Made by a program: the position numbers and the translations under genes. The notes beneath the pieces were generated by a model, which worked only from the letters and a program-made list of their open reading frames with translations, did no database searches and was not told the DNA's origin. This document shows, one piece after another, positions 1 through 12,700 of a stretch of DNA of 64,000 nucleotides (its first letter is position 1; every line of letters starts with the position of its first letter). This DNA comes from Galerina marginata (taxonomy: Eukaryota > Basidiomycota > Agaricomycetes > Agaricales > Galerinaceae). The stretch spans positions 1,054,001-1,118,000 of the forward strand of contig JAECYW010000002.1 of assembly GCA_023014335.1 (NCBI GenBank), written 5' to 3'.

Positions 1-890
1 TGGACCGGAGGGCGGAGCTTCGGGTGGAATGAACGGGCGTCGCCTTCTGCCTCTGCGTAACCTCTAGAGTTCCAACCAAGTCAATGTGAGTTTTTAGTAA
101 TTCGACTCCTGAGACTATGACACACTTTGGGTTATCGATGTGTTCCTTTATCAAATTTGAGAGATATTTTATATAACAATATTATCGTAAACTTACAACT
201 GGGAGGTAAACACCCAGACGGTCTGCAGTGACTTCGAATTCAGCGGAGGCAAAGCCAAATGTCTTGAGGATAATCAACGGTCTGGCGCAACAATTATCCA
301 CAGATGATGAAAACACTAACCATAAAACCGAGAACCGCGACAACAAGGACTAGAGTGTCTGCAGACAGCTTGCTGAGGCCAGCAATGTCCATCGCCTGCA
401 TAACGATTTGAAAACTGGGCTGCCAAACCGGAAGGCGCAAATCTTAAATAAGACTGACCTGAGAGTAATCTCGAAGCCAGTTTCCCTGAATCGAAGTCAG
501 CGCGTATAAAGAAATCAAAGAGCGAATTTAAGCTCACAAAGTAAACTTTCTTGACATCGCTTTTACTGAATTTCGATCCGCCTTTTACATGTCTTATAAC
601 GGAAGACGCGAAATCGATGAGACTGGAGCCACCGATTGCAGCTCCAGCCCCTCCCGCAGATTTGACCAATGTTTCCAGAATATTTTCGATATCTCCATGT
701 CGGAATGCTTTATCTAGAAACAAAGATTTCTGGGCTCAATGGCATACAGGACCGGATTTAAGCACGAACCGTTGAGATAGGCGAAGTCAGGAATATCTCC
801 GGCGCCAAAGGCATATGTCTGTACAGGAAGAAGAACGACTAGCAGAGCCAGAAGAAAAAAGGAGTTTGTTAGACTCGGCGAAAAGGCCAT
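1..890 (-). CDS. HET-C-like protein, N-terminal part (runs off left edge)
   Basis: Homologue of the fungal HET-C (heterokaryon incompatibility C) family, whose members are secretory-pathway or cell-surface proteins. The start at 890 opens a signal peptide with a hydrophobic LLALLVVLLP core ending just before AFGAGDIP. Exons at about 770-890 and 538-713, plus shorter ones to the left, give the family signature in order: FGAGDIPDFAYLN, RHGDIE, KKVYF, GNWLRDYSQ, AMDIAGLSKLSAD, EFEVTADRLGVYLP, EHIDNPK and FHPKLRPP. The last piece reads to base 1, so the rest of the protein lies outside the window. Introns are 45-60 nt with GT-AG ends. The gene lies in tandem downstream of LTV1, with about 165 bp between the LTV1 stop and this start. 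In Neurospora, het-c alleles control vegetative incompatibility; whether this copy does so cannot be told from sequence. Confidence 0.88.
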
Positions 891-1056
891 CTTATGCTGT
901 ATACTTAGATGAAGGTTGGGGTCAGAAGGGCAATCGATGGAACACTGGCAACCTTGCCGATCGATTATAGGGATACAAACTTGCCAAGCCCATCCGATTG
1001 TTTGACGGAACGTCATACTTATTCTTGCCAAGGGCTCCGTTATCAACAAATTCGGC

Positions 1057-2944
1057 TTACAATTTCCTCAATTTGAGCTCTTTGTTACCTATCCTTGTCT
1101 TTTGATCCTTCACTTCTGCTCCAAATTGCTCCTTCGTCGACTTCTTTTCAGCTCTTCTGGTCTGTCTTTCCCCTTTAACTGCCGTTTTTCTAGCTTTCTT
1201 TTCGTCCTTCGACTCATTTCGCGGTCTTGCAACTGTGTGACCAAGGACTAGTTGAAGCGAAGGGGTCAGCTAGGAGAACAGGAATACGGACTTTTCAGCA
1301 TACCATGACTCTCACCCCTTCCCGATTCTTTAGTATCCTCCGAAACCGAGGCGAAAGAAACCCGGTTGGATCCCTTGATCTGGTCAGGTGTTTTTATAAC
1401 TGAAGGCAAGCCCGTTTTGTGATCAAGCACGATCTTTGGAACCGGTTTCTGATCGCGGGCACGAATGAGACGTGGATGGTTCTCAAGGTTTGTGTACGTT
1501 GCTTTCAGAGAGAAGCGGGTTATCCATATGGATAATGGGCAATATAAATGATTTATACTCACTCAGGATAGTCTCGCAATCCCATCTATCTTTTTTGTCG
1601 TCGTCCTCAGGGAAAAGATTGTCCTCTTCATTCTCCTCGTCTTCCTCTCCATCCACAACACGCACGCGTTCGTCTTGTCCCATAGCGCGACGTAAGATAT
1701 CCAGTTTTTCGACCCCACTTTCACCCTCTAATCTTGGCTTCATTTTGCGACCAATGATCTCGAAGTCGTTGAGGAAGGTAGAAACCATTGAATCAAAATC
1801 GTCGCGGGAAGTAATCAGTTCGGGGGCTTCATCGGAGTCACCTTCATCGGAGTCACCTTCACCGATTGAAGTGGTGTCAGCATCCTCGTCATATTCTTTT
1901 AATATCATCTATTTTCAATTAGTTGGGGTGATGCATTGGCGCTTGAACGAAAACGTTGACTTACCTGGTCAAATCGTTTATCGAGAGTCTGCAGTGCCTC
2001 GTTGCGGTACATGGACGAGCTACTCATGCTGTAACCAGACGCATCACTAGTGCCCTTCCGCCTCCTTTTTCCTCCAATGACTGTCGTTGCATGCAGCGTG
2101 CCTACGGTGTCGCCTCCTTCCGAACCATATTCATCGTCACTCCCTCCTTGGGCTGCCGCCTGGGACTTTTTGAAGTTAGAAAAATTCTTCTCCCAACCAG
2201 GGCCTTCATCTTCACCAACTTGTTTGATCTCGGTCTCCTCATCTCGTTGCTCTGTTGAGTAGAAATCAACTTCTTCGTCGCTCCCTCTTTCTCCATCCGC
2301 TACCAGTTCCTTGAAAAACTCTTCTTCCAGATCGTCTTCAACAAAAGCATCGTCCTCGAGAGCTTCCAAAACTTGTCGAAGATGAGCATCCATATCTGGC
2401 TGAAGTCCCGCTATGCTTTCAGGGATCGCCTGTTGGGTCTCGTATGTTCTTGGAAGCTCAGAAGTCGAGGCCAATACGCCATCGGGTAGGGTCAAGAAAC
2501 CAATTCCATCTTTGCGCTTGGCCTGAGATTTGGCCTTTTGATGGGAGGTAGAAGGAGCCTCGATGAGGATACTCTCTACCTCATCTTCTTGGACGCCAAC
2601 AGGTCGAAGATGTCGCATATAATCATATTCTGTATCGTCGAAATATATACCATAGAGAGTGGCTTCTCCAAGGTTTTCTCTGCCATCGGAAATGTCTTCA
2701 GGTGGTAGGATATTTTCGAGATCAGCTCGAGATTTCCCCTTCATAAGTAACAAATAGGATGGTCACAAAGCATCAAAAAAAGTCCAGATAAACGCACCTT
2801 TCTTGTGTTGTCACGCTCAAATGGCTTTAATACGTGGATACTTGCATCGGGATCGTTGATCAAAGGATCTCTCTGTGAACGATGGACGAGCTGAAAATGC
2901 TTTGCTCCTGGTTGGCGAAATATTGACTTAGATTTAGGCGGCAT
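1057..2944 (-). CDS. LTV1: LTV1, 40S ribosomal subunit biogenesis/export factor
   Basis: LTV1 binds pre-40S particles and is released after Hrr25 phosphorylation, allowing late maturation and export. The start at 2944 gives MPPKSKSIFRQ followed by the diagnostic FQLVHRSQRDPLIND. Next come YGIYFDDTEYDYMRHLRP, acidic stretches, the conserved RWDCETIL-TTYTNLENHP block (formed across an intron between 1563 and 1501), and a basic C-terminus with KKARKTAVKGERQ and KKSTKEQF. Exons are approximately 2944-2798, 2738-1965, 1908-1563, 1501-1304 and 1247-1057. A small in-frame tandem duplication near 1830-1863 encodes the repeated acidic unit GDSDE. The gene is divergent from TAF2 with about 170-200 bp between starts, so the two probably share a promoter region. 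No frame disruption was seen. Identification is firm. Confidence 0.93.
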
Positions 2945-3144
2945 GATGGGTGTCCAAAATCGAGGAGGACTTGCATTACATAAGCGCAAGTCGGTCTTGC
3001 CTGACCACCATCTCCTCGTTCGTGTACAACACCTGAACTCTCCTTTTTTCCTTTTTTCCTACTTTCACCAGGACATAGGTCTTCATTGACCTCCTTGATC
3101 CTGTATACTCGACATGGAATCACGAATTGCTCTTCAACGCGAAC

Positions 3145-6100
3145 ATGATCGACGTGGTTTCTCTATATAAGTACCATCTTGTCACAGCAATACCACCAAC
3201 TGACGATTCTTTGCGTATTTACTAGTCATCAAAAGGTTGTTCTCGAGATAGACTTCTCTGGTGCTTTATGGGTGCGTAGGTTTTTATTCGCATATCTCTA
3301 ATTCACGCTAATATCGAACTAGGGATACGCCGAAATCACCATTGTACCCACCAGCAGCGAGCTCCGGACCATTCATCTTCACTCTAGGCAATGCAGTACG
3401 TCAAATAAGAGACCCCGAGACTATATCTGAGGCTTATGCGCATATTACCTAGCTATCCAGAGTGTTACACGTTGCAGGCCATTCAGCAGACTTCACACAC
3501 GTGGATCCACTCACGAACATCGCTATGGGAGGCCCAACTGAAGCGCAAGACTGCCACCGTCATCCGGAATTGAAACGAAAGATATACTCCGCGCTCCAGG
3601 AGAGTGATGAGGGAGAGTTGTCCATTTCCATACCTGCAGAAGTCCATCTCAAGCAGGCTGGCCACTCTTTTTCCGGCTTGTCGTTCGCGAACGAAGGTAT
3701 GTCAGCATTCAAGAAAGATGCCTTGTTTATCCGTAGTTGACGTTAGCCTCAGTATCTACTCCAGAGCCTCAAACACCTGGTTATTCTCAAAACCATACGA
3801 CAATGCCAGAGTTCTCCCCTATCACTGTTCATATCACCTATTGCCTTCGCAATCCTGTGGACGGATTTGAGTTTGTGATGCCTAGTGACTCATATCCATT
3901 TGTAAGTTCTACATTGAAAAATACTTCATTGCTCATGATTACCGAAGCGCGTGCCCCACGCCTACACAACGCCATCCTCCCCTGACGCCGCAAGATGCTG
4001 GGTTCCTTGCATAGACAATTTGTGGGAAAAATGCACTTGGGAGTTTGAATTCGTCGTTCCTCGCTACCTTGAGGAACGTGGTATACACGGCGACGATGAC
4101 GAATTAAGCGACGCTAGTCCAACGATGGTTGTTTGCAGCGGCGAACTCGTGGAACAGGTATTACACTTAATTATTGTTCTCTTCGACGCCGACTTATTCT
4201 CGGTAGGTTGCACATCCATATAACTCAAACAAAACAATCTTCTTGTTCTCTCAAGCTGTCCTTACATCTGTACAGCATATTGCCTTCGCCGCTGGTCCTT
4301 TCCATCTCCTCTCGATCCCGCCGGACAACATTGCAGAAGAACCTTCAGGATCATCTCAGCCGCTCATGTATGCATTTTGCCTTCCCGGCCAGGAACAGCT
4401 CCTAAACTCGTCAACCTCGTCTCTTCGCTCGGCCATGACATTTTACGCGTCCGAGTTTGGCTCCTATCCCTTCGGATCGTACAAGGTCGTTTTCGTGGAC
4501 CAGATGCCGACTCAAAGATTCGACAGTGCCACCCTTGCCTTAGTGACCACGGACCTTTTGCACGGTGAAGATGCATTGGAACAAGCTATTGAAAGCAGGC
4601 ATTCTCTTGGTCATGCACTTGCTTGCCAGTGGGCAGGAATCAACATCATCCCAAAAAGTTGGTCTGACCTTTGGCTTGTCAATGGCTTGGCACTGTACAT
4701 CACAGGTTTATTCATGCGTAAACTCTTCGGTAACAATGACTATCGGTTCCGACTCAAGAAAGATATGCAGAGAGTTTTGGATTGGGATATAGGAGTCATG
4801 CCGCCTATCTGCCAACCTCAAGTCCTTGATCCGCCAGACGCTGTAACTCTGCCTTTTGTTAACCTCAAGGCACCACTTGTTCTTCATATTCTGGACAGGA
4901 GGTTAGGCAAATCCGGAACGTCGTTAGGTCTTAGCCGCGTTCTGCCCAAGCTGTTTTTGTCTGCGCTCAGCGGAGAGCTGCAAAATAACGCGCTTTCTAC
5001 GCATACGTTTCTACGGACATGCAGGAAAGTGAGTGGCGTCGACCCTAGGAGTTTTGCGGAGCAGTGGATATATGGGAGTGGCTGTCCTTCTTTTGGATTT
5101 TCTGCTTCCTTTAACAGGAAGAAAATGGCAGTGGAAATAACCATGCGACAAGAGGCGCCAGCATACGCAGCAATGGAGAATAACGAAGTTTCCAAAGTCT
5201 TGATGAAGCCCGTACCATTTTTCGAGGTATGTTTTGTCTTTCGATTTCGGACAATTCTGTTTACATATTCACAAGGGCCAAATGACAATACGAATTCACG
5301 AGGCTGATGGCACTCCCTATGAGCACGTCCTCGACATTCGAAACTCATTCAAACGTTATGAAGTCCCTTTCAATACGAAGTATAAACGGGTGCGCCGCAA
5401 TACGAAGCGTTATCTTGCTCGTCAGGCCGCAGCACAAGCCGCAGCGGAAGGAGACCAAGAGGCCGCCGAAGCAATGGGAATGGTCGATATGGGTTTTGGA
5501 CTGGAAATTTGGGAAAAAGAGCAAGAACGAGAGAATTGGAAGGTCGCGGACTGGACCGAAGAAGATGAAGGGATCATGAGTGGCGCAACATACGAATGGA
5601 TCCGCATGGATGCCGACTTCGAGTGGATAGCCAACATCAAATTTGAGCAGCCTGATTTCATGTGGGTTTCACAGCTCCAGCGGGATAGGGATGTGGTTGC
5701 CCAACTAGAGGTAAGTTGGTATTATTGTCATGGTATTCGACCTCTGATGGCCGTTTTCCAGGCTGTCAATGCGCTTGCTGAAAAGCCCACAGCGATTGTG
5801 TCAAGTACGTTAACGAAAACGGTGCTGGTCTCTAACTACTACTTCCGTATCCGCTGTGAAGCAGCTACGGCTTTGGTTAACGTAAGCCAGTTTTTTCGGG
5901 TTAGTGTCGTAGATCGTCTAATCCGGCTTCCGAACCTTCAGTGTGCGATCCGTAAACTCGACTTCCTTGGCCTGTTCCATCTCTTCAAACTCTTTCTACG
6001 ATATTGCTACGATCCGGAAGACCTTAATCAGGACTTATTCTCACACAAATATGTTCCCAAACCCAACGATTTTTCAGACTTTTCTGAATACTTCGTCCGC

Positions 6101-9100
6101 AAGGTTTGTCTCGTCTCTTGCTATATGACTTGAACTCACGATCGCATTAGAGTCTTGTGACGGCCATATCCCAGGTTCGGTTCGAGAATGGCAAAACTCC
6201 GTCCGTTGTGCGTCAGTTTTTTATCGACCAACTCCGCTACAACGACAATACGTCCAACCCGGTAAGAGCTAGAACCTATAATCCAAGGTGAACGAAATTC
6301 ACTCACGAGACTCATTTTTAGTACTCGGACGGATTTTATATCAGTACCATTGTCTCGGCCGCTGCATGCGCAAATGTTTCGACTGCTGCTCCTGAACGTG
6401 GCGAGCTGTTGCCCTCGGAGACTCGTCCAGAATACACAACTGAAGATATGGAGCTTGTGAAACAGACACGAACGGAAGTAGATCGGTATCGCAGTATGGA
6501 CAGGCTCATTCCTTCGCCCCACAACATCGTTACAATCGCTGCTCTCGAAGTGCGTTATACCTTTATGAATCAAAAACTAACCCTAAATTTCGTTAGTTTT
6601 ATATGGTGTTGGGTATTGCCAACCTCGTGCCCAGCCACCCGAGGATGTTCTTCCCATTCACAAGGTCAAAATTCCGTCTTTAGTATTTGAACCCAGTGCT
6701 AATGGTATAATCAGGGAAGGAAACTATACACAAGTACGGATTGCGGCCTTCGATGGCCTATTCTTGACCAAGTGGTATACTCCTCAAATAATGCGCTACA
6801 TTTTGGCAGTTATGGCCAATGATTGTTCGAAGGTAGTTCGGCGGCACGTTGCCCGGAACGCTTGCTACAGTCTTGCCTTGTTGGTCCAAATGGGAGAGAT
6901 GAAAGCTACGACCAAGGAAGCCGAGTCACTTCTTATTGAAGAGGATGGTAATTCTCAGGAAAAAGCCAGGGAGTCGAAGAAAAGTGAAATGGAAACTATG
7001 ATCAAGGTGTTGCGTAAAGATCGGGAAGTTGGCAAGAACGAAGCTTTGAGGGAATTCCTCATGCCCATCGCTTTGTGTGTACCCCCTTTTTTCCTATGAT
7101 ACAACTGCTGATGTTCTGATGCAAGAAATCCGGAGATTGACCACGAAGTTAGGTGGTGCATTCTGAAACTTGCCGACCTTCTCATTCGTCCGGTTGATGA
7201 AGCTCCTCCTTCTGTCAAAATACATATTCCGAGCACTCCTGTCATTGAAACCGCTCCTCAATTTCCTGCTGTCAAGGTACCTGCCAAAGTTCCGAGGGTC
7301 ATCAAATCTGGAGGACCGCCTACCAAGAACCCTCTCATCTCAATTAATCCTCCAACTAAGCTCAAGCTGCCTGCTAGCCCTCACCCCGACGTCATTCCCC
7401 TGAAGGTGCTTGCCACACCTGTCGCAGAAGGCTCGAAGAAGGCTGTGGTCTTCGCCACACCCGACTTGCCTGTAAAAGCTTCAAAACAAAAAGCTCGGCC
7501 ACCTAAGGTTGTTACCAAGCCCGCACACGTCCCAAAGGCGCAATCAGGTGGAATGCCCTTGAATGATCTCAGGGCCTCTAGAAATGCTTTGAAGAAACTC
7601 AAAGCCAATAAACACGCCGCCATTTTTCTTCAACCGGTCGATCCTATCAGAGACCATGCCCCTAAGTAAGTCTTGACATAACATCCTCTTAATTATTTCT
7701 AACACTTCTGTAGCTATTTCGACATCATTAAAGATCCAATGGACCTTAGTACTATGGGTGCTAAACTGGAGGAGGGGATGTACAAGGACAGGTTTGCTTT
7801 TCAAGGAGATTTTCGCTTGATGGTAAACAACGCGAAATTGTACAACCTCGTTGGTAGTTTCGTACACAACGAAGCGATTACGCTGGAAACATTTTTCGAG
7901 AAACGTTCGTATAGCTAATCTAATCTGGTTTCGATTCCATATACTGATTTTATCTCTGTCCTACAGAGTGGGCGATCATCAACAAGACTCTGGAAGCAGC
8001 CGATAAAGCTCATCCTGTGCCTGTGGTTGAACCTCCAAAACCTGTTCATCGCATATTGCACACTGTCTCCAAATCACACCCAGATCTTTCGAAACCTAGT
8101 CTACCGTCGCCTCGGCCCTTGCCTGCAGAAGGTTCCCACTCCAGTACGACACCTCCTGTCGCATCTTCTTCTCGCCCTATGATCAAGTTGAAGGTTGGCT
8201 CGCAGTCCAAGGCGCCAGAAAAGCCTGTTGCTCCGCCCACAAAGCCCCAGAAGCGCAAGACAAAACTGTCAGATTCGCCAACTAATCTGGTTCTCGATGC
8301 CCCGCCACCGCCCTACGTGGATGACGGGTCACACGATATTCTACAAGAAGTTCTTGCTATCGAACGCGAAAATGAACAACGCCATCGATCGCACTTCGAA
8401 CGAGACAAATCTGCCTCAGCATCCGCTCCTGGAAAGAGAAAGATCCCCGAACTCGACGAAGACGATATTTTGGCCTTGGCAACACCTTCTAAGAAAGAAC
8501 GTCCAGCCCCTTCTGAGCCTTCCTCCAGCGTCAAAGCACCCCCACCTCCACCTGTACCCACTCCCATACCCAAGCCCATAATGGTCCCCAATAAACCAAA
8601 GAAGGAGAAACCGGTGGGAGCATCACGTCCGTCCGCACCGAATGACATACCTCTTCCTCCTTCTCGTAAGGGTAAGGAAAAGGAAACACCTGCCGCACCT
8701 TCCCCGACCCCAGGGCAGAACAAACACCAGAAATTGGCCGTCGAACCCCATGAACGAGAAGAAATGTCGAGACCTTCTCAAGACGCTACTCAAGTTACCA
8801 GAGTCGGAGCTTTTTTTGCGGCCAGTTGACGTTGTTCTGGACGGTTGTCCAACGTAAGTCAATTGTTTTGACGTCGCTTCATATTCTTACTTGTTCTTTT
8901 TATATAGCTATTATGACGAAATTGAAAATCCAATGGATTTTGGCACCATGACGACAAAATTGGACCAGGGAAAATATACAGCCATGGAAGAATTCAGGAA
9001 AGACATGGAGCTCGTCTTCAGCAATTGCCGTCAATTTAACCCAGCCGGAACTGGTCCAACTATCTGCGCAGATGTTGTTGAGAAGCTCTTCAAGAAGGAG

Positions 9101-9581
9101 TGGCCTAAGGCGATGGAACGTAAATTATCCTGGATGGAAAAACGTGGTTTACTGGGAATATTGACAACACTCGTCAAAGAGCAAATGTAAGTCTCTTGCA
9201 ATAGTGACTAAGACTATAAGATAACTGACACATGTTAGATCTTGGGTTTTCCGGGAACCTGTAGATCCTGTTGCTCTGGGTGTGCCGACGTACCACGAAG
9301 TCGTTCCAAGGAAGGATGCACGCGATCTGAAGACCATCCGACAGAAACTTGAGACCGACAAGTACGACAGGGTGGAAGCATTCGAAGCAGATGTAGATTT
9401 GATGCTACAGAACGCTATTAAGTTCAACGGAGAGGAATCTGAAGTCGGACTCATAGCTTTCACATTCCGTGATCGTTTTCGAGCATTGCTTGCGGCATAT
9501 AAGTCCGGCGCTACGAAGAAGCGGAAAGACGGAGACCTGGGCACTCCACAGCCTGTAGCCAAAAAATTGAAAATGGGATGA
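3145..9581 (+). CDS. TAF2: TAF2 (TFIID subunit 2) with three C-terminal bromodomain-like modules
   Basis: TAF2 is the large TFIID subunit with an aminopeptidase-like fold that contacts core-promoter DNA. The N-terminal half shows NHQKVVLEIDFSGALWGYAE, then the M1-aminopeptidase-like domain. The zinc motif is degenerate (RHSLGHALACQW lacks the catalytic HExxH glutamate), as expected for TAF2. A HEAT-like region follows (PFTREGNYTQVR, LTKWYTPQIMRYIL). From about 7570 the protein continues into a bromodomain (YFDIIKDPMDLSTM, ending NNAKLYN). After a Pro/Lys-rich linker comes a second (YYDEIENPMDFGTM, ending NCRQFN), then a more degenerate third (ending NAIKFNGEES). Each keeps the acetyl-lysine-pocket Asn. 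The linker needs a one-base correction in the CCCC run at 8746-8749 to reach KKCRDLLKTLLKLPESE; a weak intron at about 8614-8713 is the alternative. The start is uncertain: ATG 3145 splices in frame, while ATG 3114 gives RRGFS, closer to family N-termini, but in another frame. Confidence 0.9.
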
Positions 9582-9716
9582 TTCCAAGTGAACTATAATA
9601 CATTATGCTATTAGCTAATTTTTGCCAGTTATCAGTATGATCTTGTACAACACATTGTAGATTACACAAATTTGAAAAATGAATTATTCATAAAGGAGAG
9701 AGGTGTCGGGTAACGG

Positions 9717-12700
9717 TCACCAATCGGGCCACAGGTCAGAAAGGATAATGGATGACTCTTCCTCTGGCGTATCACCCTGCTTCATCCATCTATCAGGTAC
9801 CTATAGAAGTGTGTCAGAAATGGTCAACTGTTGATATGAATGAAGCAGCTTACCAGAGGGAAATATCTTTCCATAGCGCTAATGAACCTCTGTCGGTATT
9901 GCTTTGGTGTGACAATCGTTGGCTCTCCTCTCCCAGCACCTCCCAAAAATGCAGACTCCTTTACCCAGCTCTCCAGTTTCTTGTCCCAGGTATACGTGCG
10001 AATATAATCTTGACAAAATGAGTTAATTCTCTGATGCATTCATCAAACAACTTTCTTACCGACGATGCCCACGACTAGCTCGTTATTTCGACTGTCCACC
10101 TGGAAGTCATATCACAGATCAATAAATGTTGGCGTAAACGGACGATTAAAAGCATACGCCGCAAACCAAAGAATAATCCATAACATTGATGTCAGCGAGG
10201 AATTTGCTATCATTGTACAAGGCACCGCGAAGGATGCGCTTGGAGTGTTCGCGAAGGTAAAACGGATTAAGGTGTGCAGCTAGAATAGTCAGACTTCGGC
10301 TTAGCTGAAACTGACCGACAGCTTACCCTCGACGAGATTTTCATCCAGAAGAACTTCATTTTCCCTGTCCTGTAGATTGCACATGCCGGTTCCGTGTTGA
10401 CCCTTTTAAATCGTATATCTAGACCACGCTCTATGAAAGGCTTCCTAGGTTTAGTATTCGAGCTTACCTTGCTGAAACGCCTGTCGTAGAAGAGATTCTC
10501 CATAACAAGGAGATTCATTTGGGTTGATTTTGACTTCCCAGGGCCCTTGTCCTTTCCTGTTTTCCGAAACGTTAACTTATAACAGCCGAAGACCTTGGCT
10601 AAAAGTGTTGGGCGCTACTCCATGTGTCAACAGAAAATCAAACAGAAGTAGACCGCCACGAACGTTAGCAAAGACAGAGGAAGACATATAGTCAAAATAT
10701 GCAGGGGCGAAAGTTTCCATGGTCTGTAACTCCGGTTTGGATAATTCTTTCGCAATGAACCGATCGTCTTGAGAGGGTTGCATAAGTTAATGTCATATGC
10801 CTCCGAAGTGAGACTGACCTCTGGTTTTCAGAAAAGCTGACCCAGATTTCCCTCCACTAGCATTCCATTTGACGCATCTCGATAATGACTCAACCATGCT
10901 CTTTTCACAGTCATAAGTCCTGCGCAAAGCGTCAAACTGTTCGGGGTAAAGAACGGTACAACTGATTGTTAATCCACCACTCTCGAAAGCTTTGCAATAA
11001 TAAGTAAAATATACCACTGAACTGGGAGCGTAATACGCACTTATAGCCCACGGAAGTTTTGAAGATGGTGCTCTTAAATCCTCGGTGGGATCGGCTGAAT
11101 CGCCAGATTCCAAGTTAACGACACCCCAAGTAGACGTCGAATCTGCGATAGATCCATCATCGGGCATGAAAGCCTCGCCACCCTCTGTGAGTTTTGCTTC
11201 CCTCGCCGTTTTCTTCTCTGCCCGTGATTTGGAGAGCATGTCACGATATTGGGGAGAACTAGTGCTTGTGAGTAAGTCATGTAAATGTCATCTGTAAGGC
11301 TTACTTTAAGGCTAGAGCGATGATTGATGTAGGTTCATCAAGTCGGACGACCATGGAAGAATCACGGAAGATATGCTCCGGATCACTCATCGGATCGTCA
11401 CCCCCAATAGAATGAGGGGCTGTCTGTGGCCAAAATCCGGACAAAGCTTTCAAGATCGAATTACGCTCTGTCCCGCTTACTCCAAGGTCGAGATCGGATG
11501 GAGGAGGAGTGAGAGTCATATCTGGCTTGTTTTGCTGGGACGACAGGAATGGGGAGGGCGGCATTGAAATCTGACCAGGAGGCGGATTTAACTGGGTTTC
11601 TCCCTGTGGAGTGCCTTGGGGAGCAGGCTCGACTTCTACAGGAGGTACCGTTTCTGGAGCAATGTCTGGAGAGATACTCTCCTCTGATTCTGTTAAGTGC
11701 TTTTGTGTTGAAGCAGGCGGCCGATCTTCATCGTTTCCCTCATCTTCATCGTCAGCCTCGCTAGAATCAGAACTTTCGGAGTCATCGCGAATGGCATCCT
11801 TCACACTGTCGAGAACCTCGACCTTTGCACGAGCAGAAGCGACAGGACGGGCCCGCCTTCCTCGAATCACGGCATATCTGCTTTTAGAGCGCTCAGCATC
11901 TCGACCCAGACGTTCAAAGTGTTTGGCGATATTAGAAACCTTGGTGCCTGGGCCTGTTGGAGGCCGTCGAAAGGTCGACTTGCTAGCAGCGGTCGAGGAG
12001 GGGCGGACTGCACTCTTGTCTTTGGAACGGCTTACAATGCGATTCTTAGGCTGCTTGTTGCCAGAGAGATGTGGATTGCCTGCCATGTGGAGATGAGGGT
12101 CGACTAAAACGAGCTTCACTACTGCCGAAGGAGCGTTTCTCTGGAGAAGGTCTTCGAGAAGAATCCTCTGATTCAAGGGCAGCACCTTTTGGTGCAGGGA
12201 TACGACTACCGTTTGGGGCCATGAGAGACCGTCGTGAATGTGTCAAATATCTAGGAGCTACATTAGCTGCATAACCTTGTTCAAAGTCAGAAGTCGACTG
12301 CTTCCTGACAGGAATGCGATGTCTACTCTTGCTGCGTAAAGGTGCAGGTCGTAAAGTGAACTGAGAAGGATACTCTTGTTCACTCTCTGACATTGCTGGT
12401 TTGGGTGCGAAGGCTGTTTGTGCGAGGTCATGCACACCTTGGGCAGGCAAGAAGTCTTGATACTTCTTGACGAGTTCTGCAACAGACAAGTTTTGCGTGG
12501 TGCGGCGTGGTAAGCGAGAGGACTTGGGCGCAGAATCTTCAGTTAATGCTGCAGGCTCGCTCTCCTAGAAAGAGGCGAACATGTCAACAGCTTGAAACAT
12601 ATACATAAATCAAGACAAACCGTTGGATGGGAAGAAACCTCAGTGCCAGGAGCAATGTCTTCGCGAGGAGCGCCGATTGTAGAGTCACTATCAGGATCTG

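Noticed and set aside
1472..2050. Plus-strand Ser-rich open frame
   Set aside because: It is antisense to the acidic part of LTV1; runs of Asp/Glu codons read as Ser/Phe on the other strand.
3114..3144. ATG at 3114 as the TAF2 start
   Set aside because: Its frame (MESRIALQREH, then RRGFS) resembles TAF2 N-termini but meets a stop before any usable donor unless a base is removed. ATG 3145 splices in frame. Left open, not adopted.
8313..8723. Minus-strand Gly-rich open frame
   Set aside because: Antisense to the Pro/Lys-rich linker of TAF2; no splice or start context.
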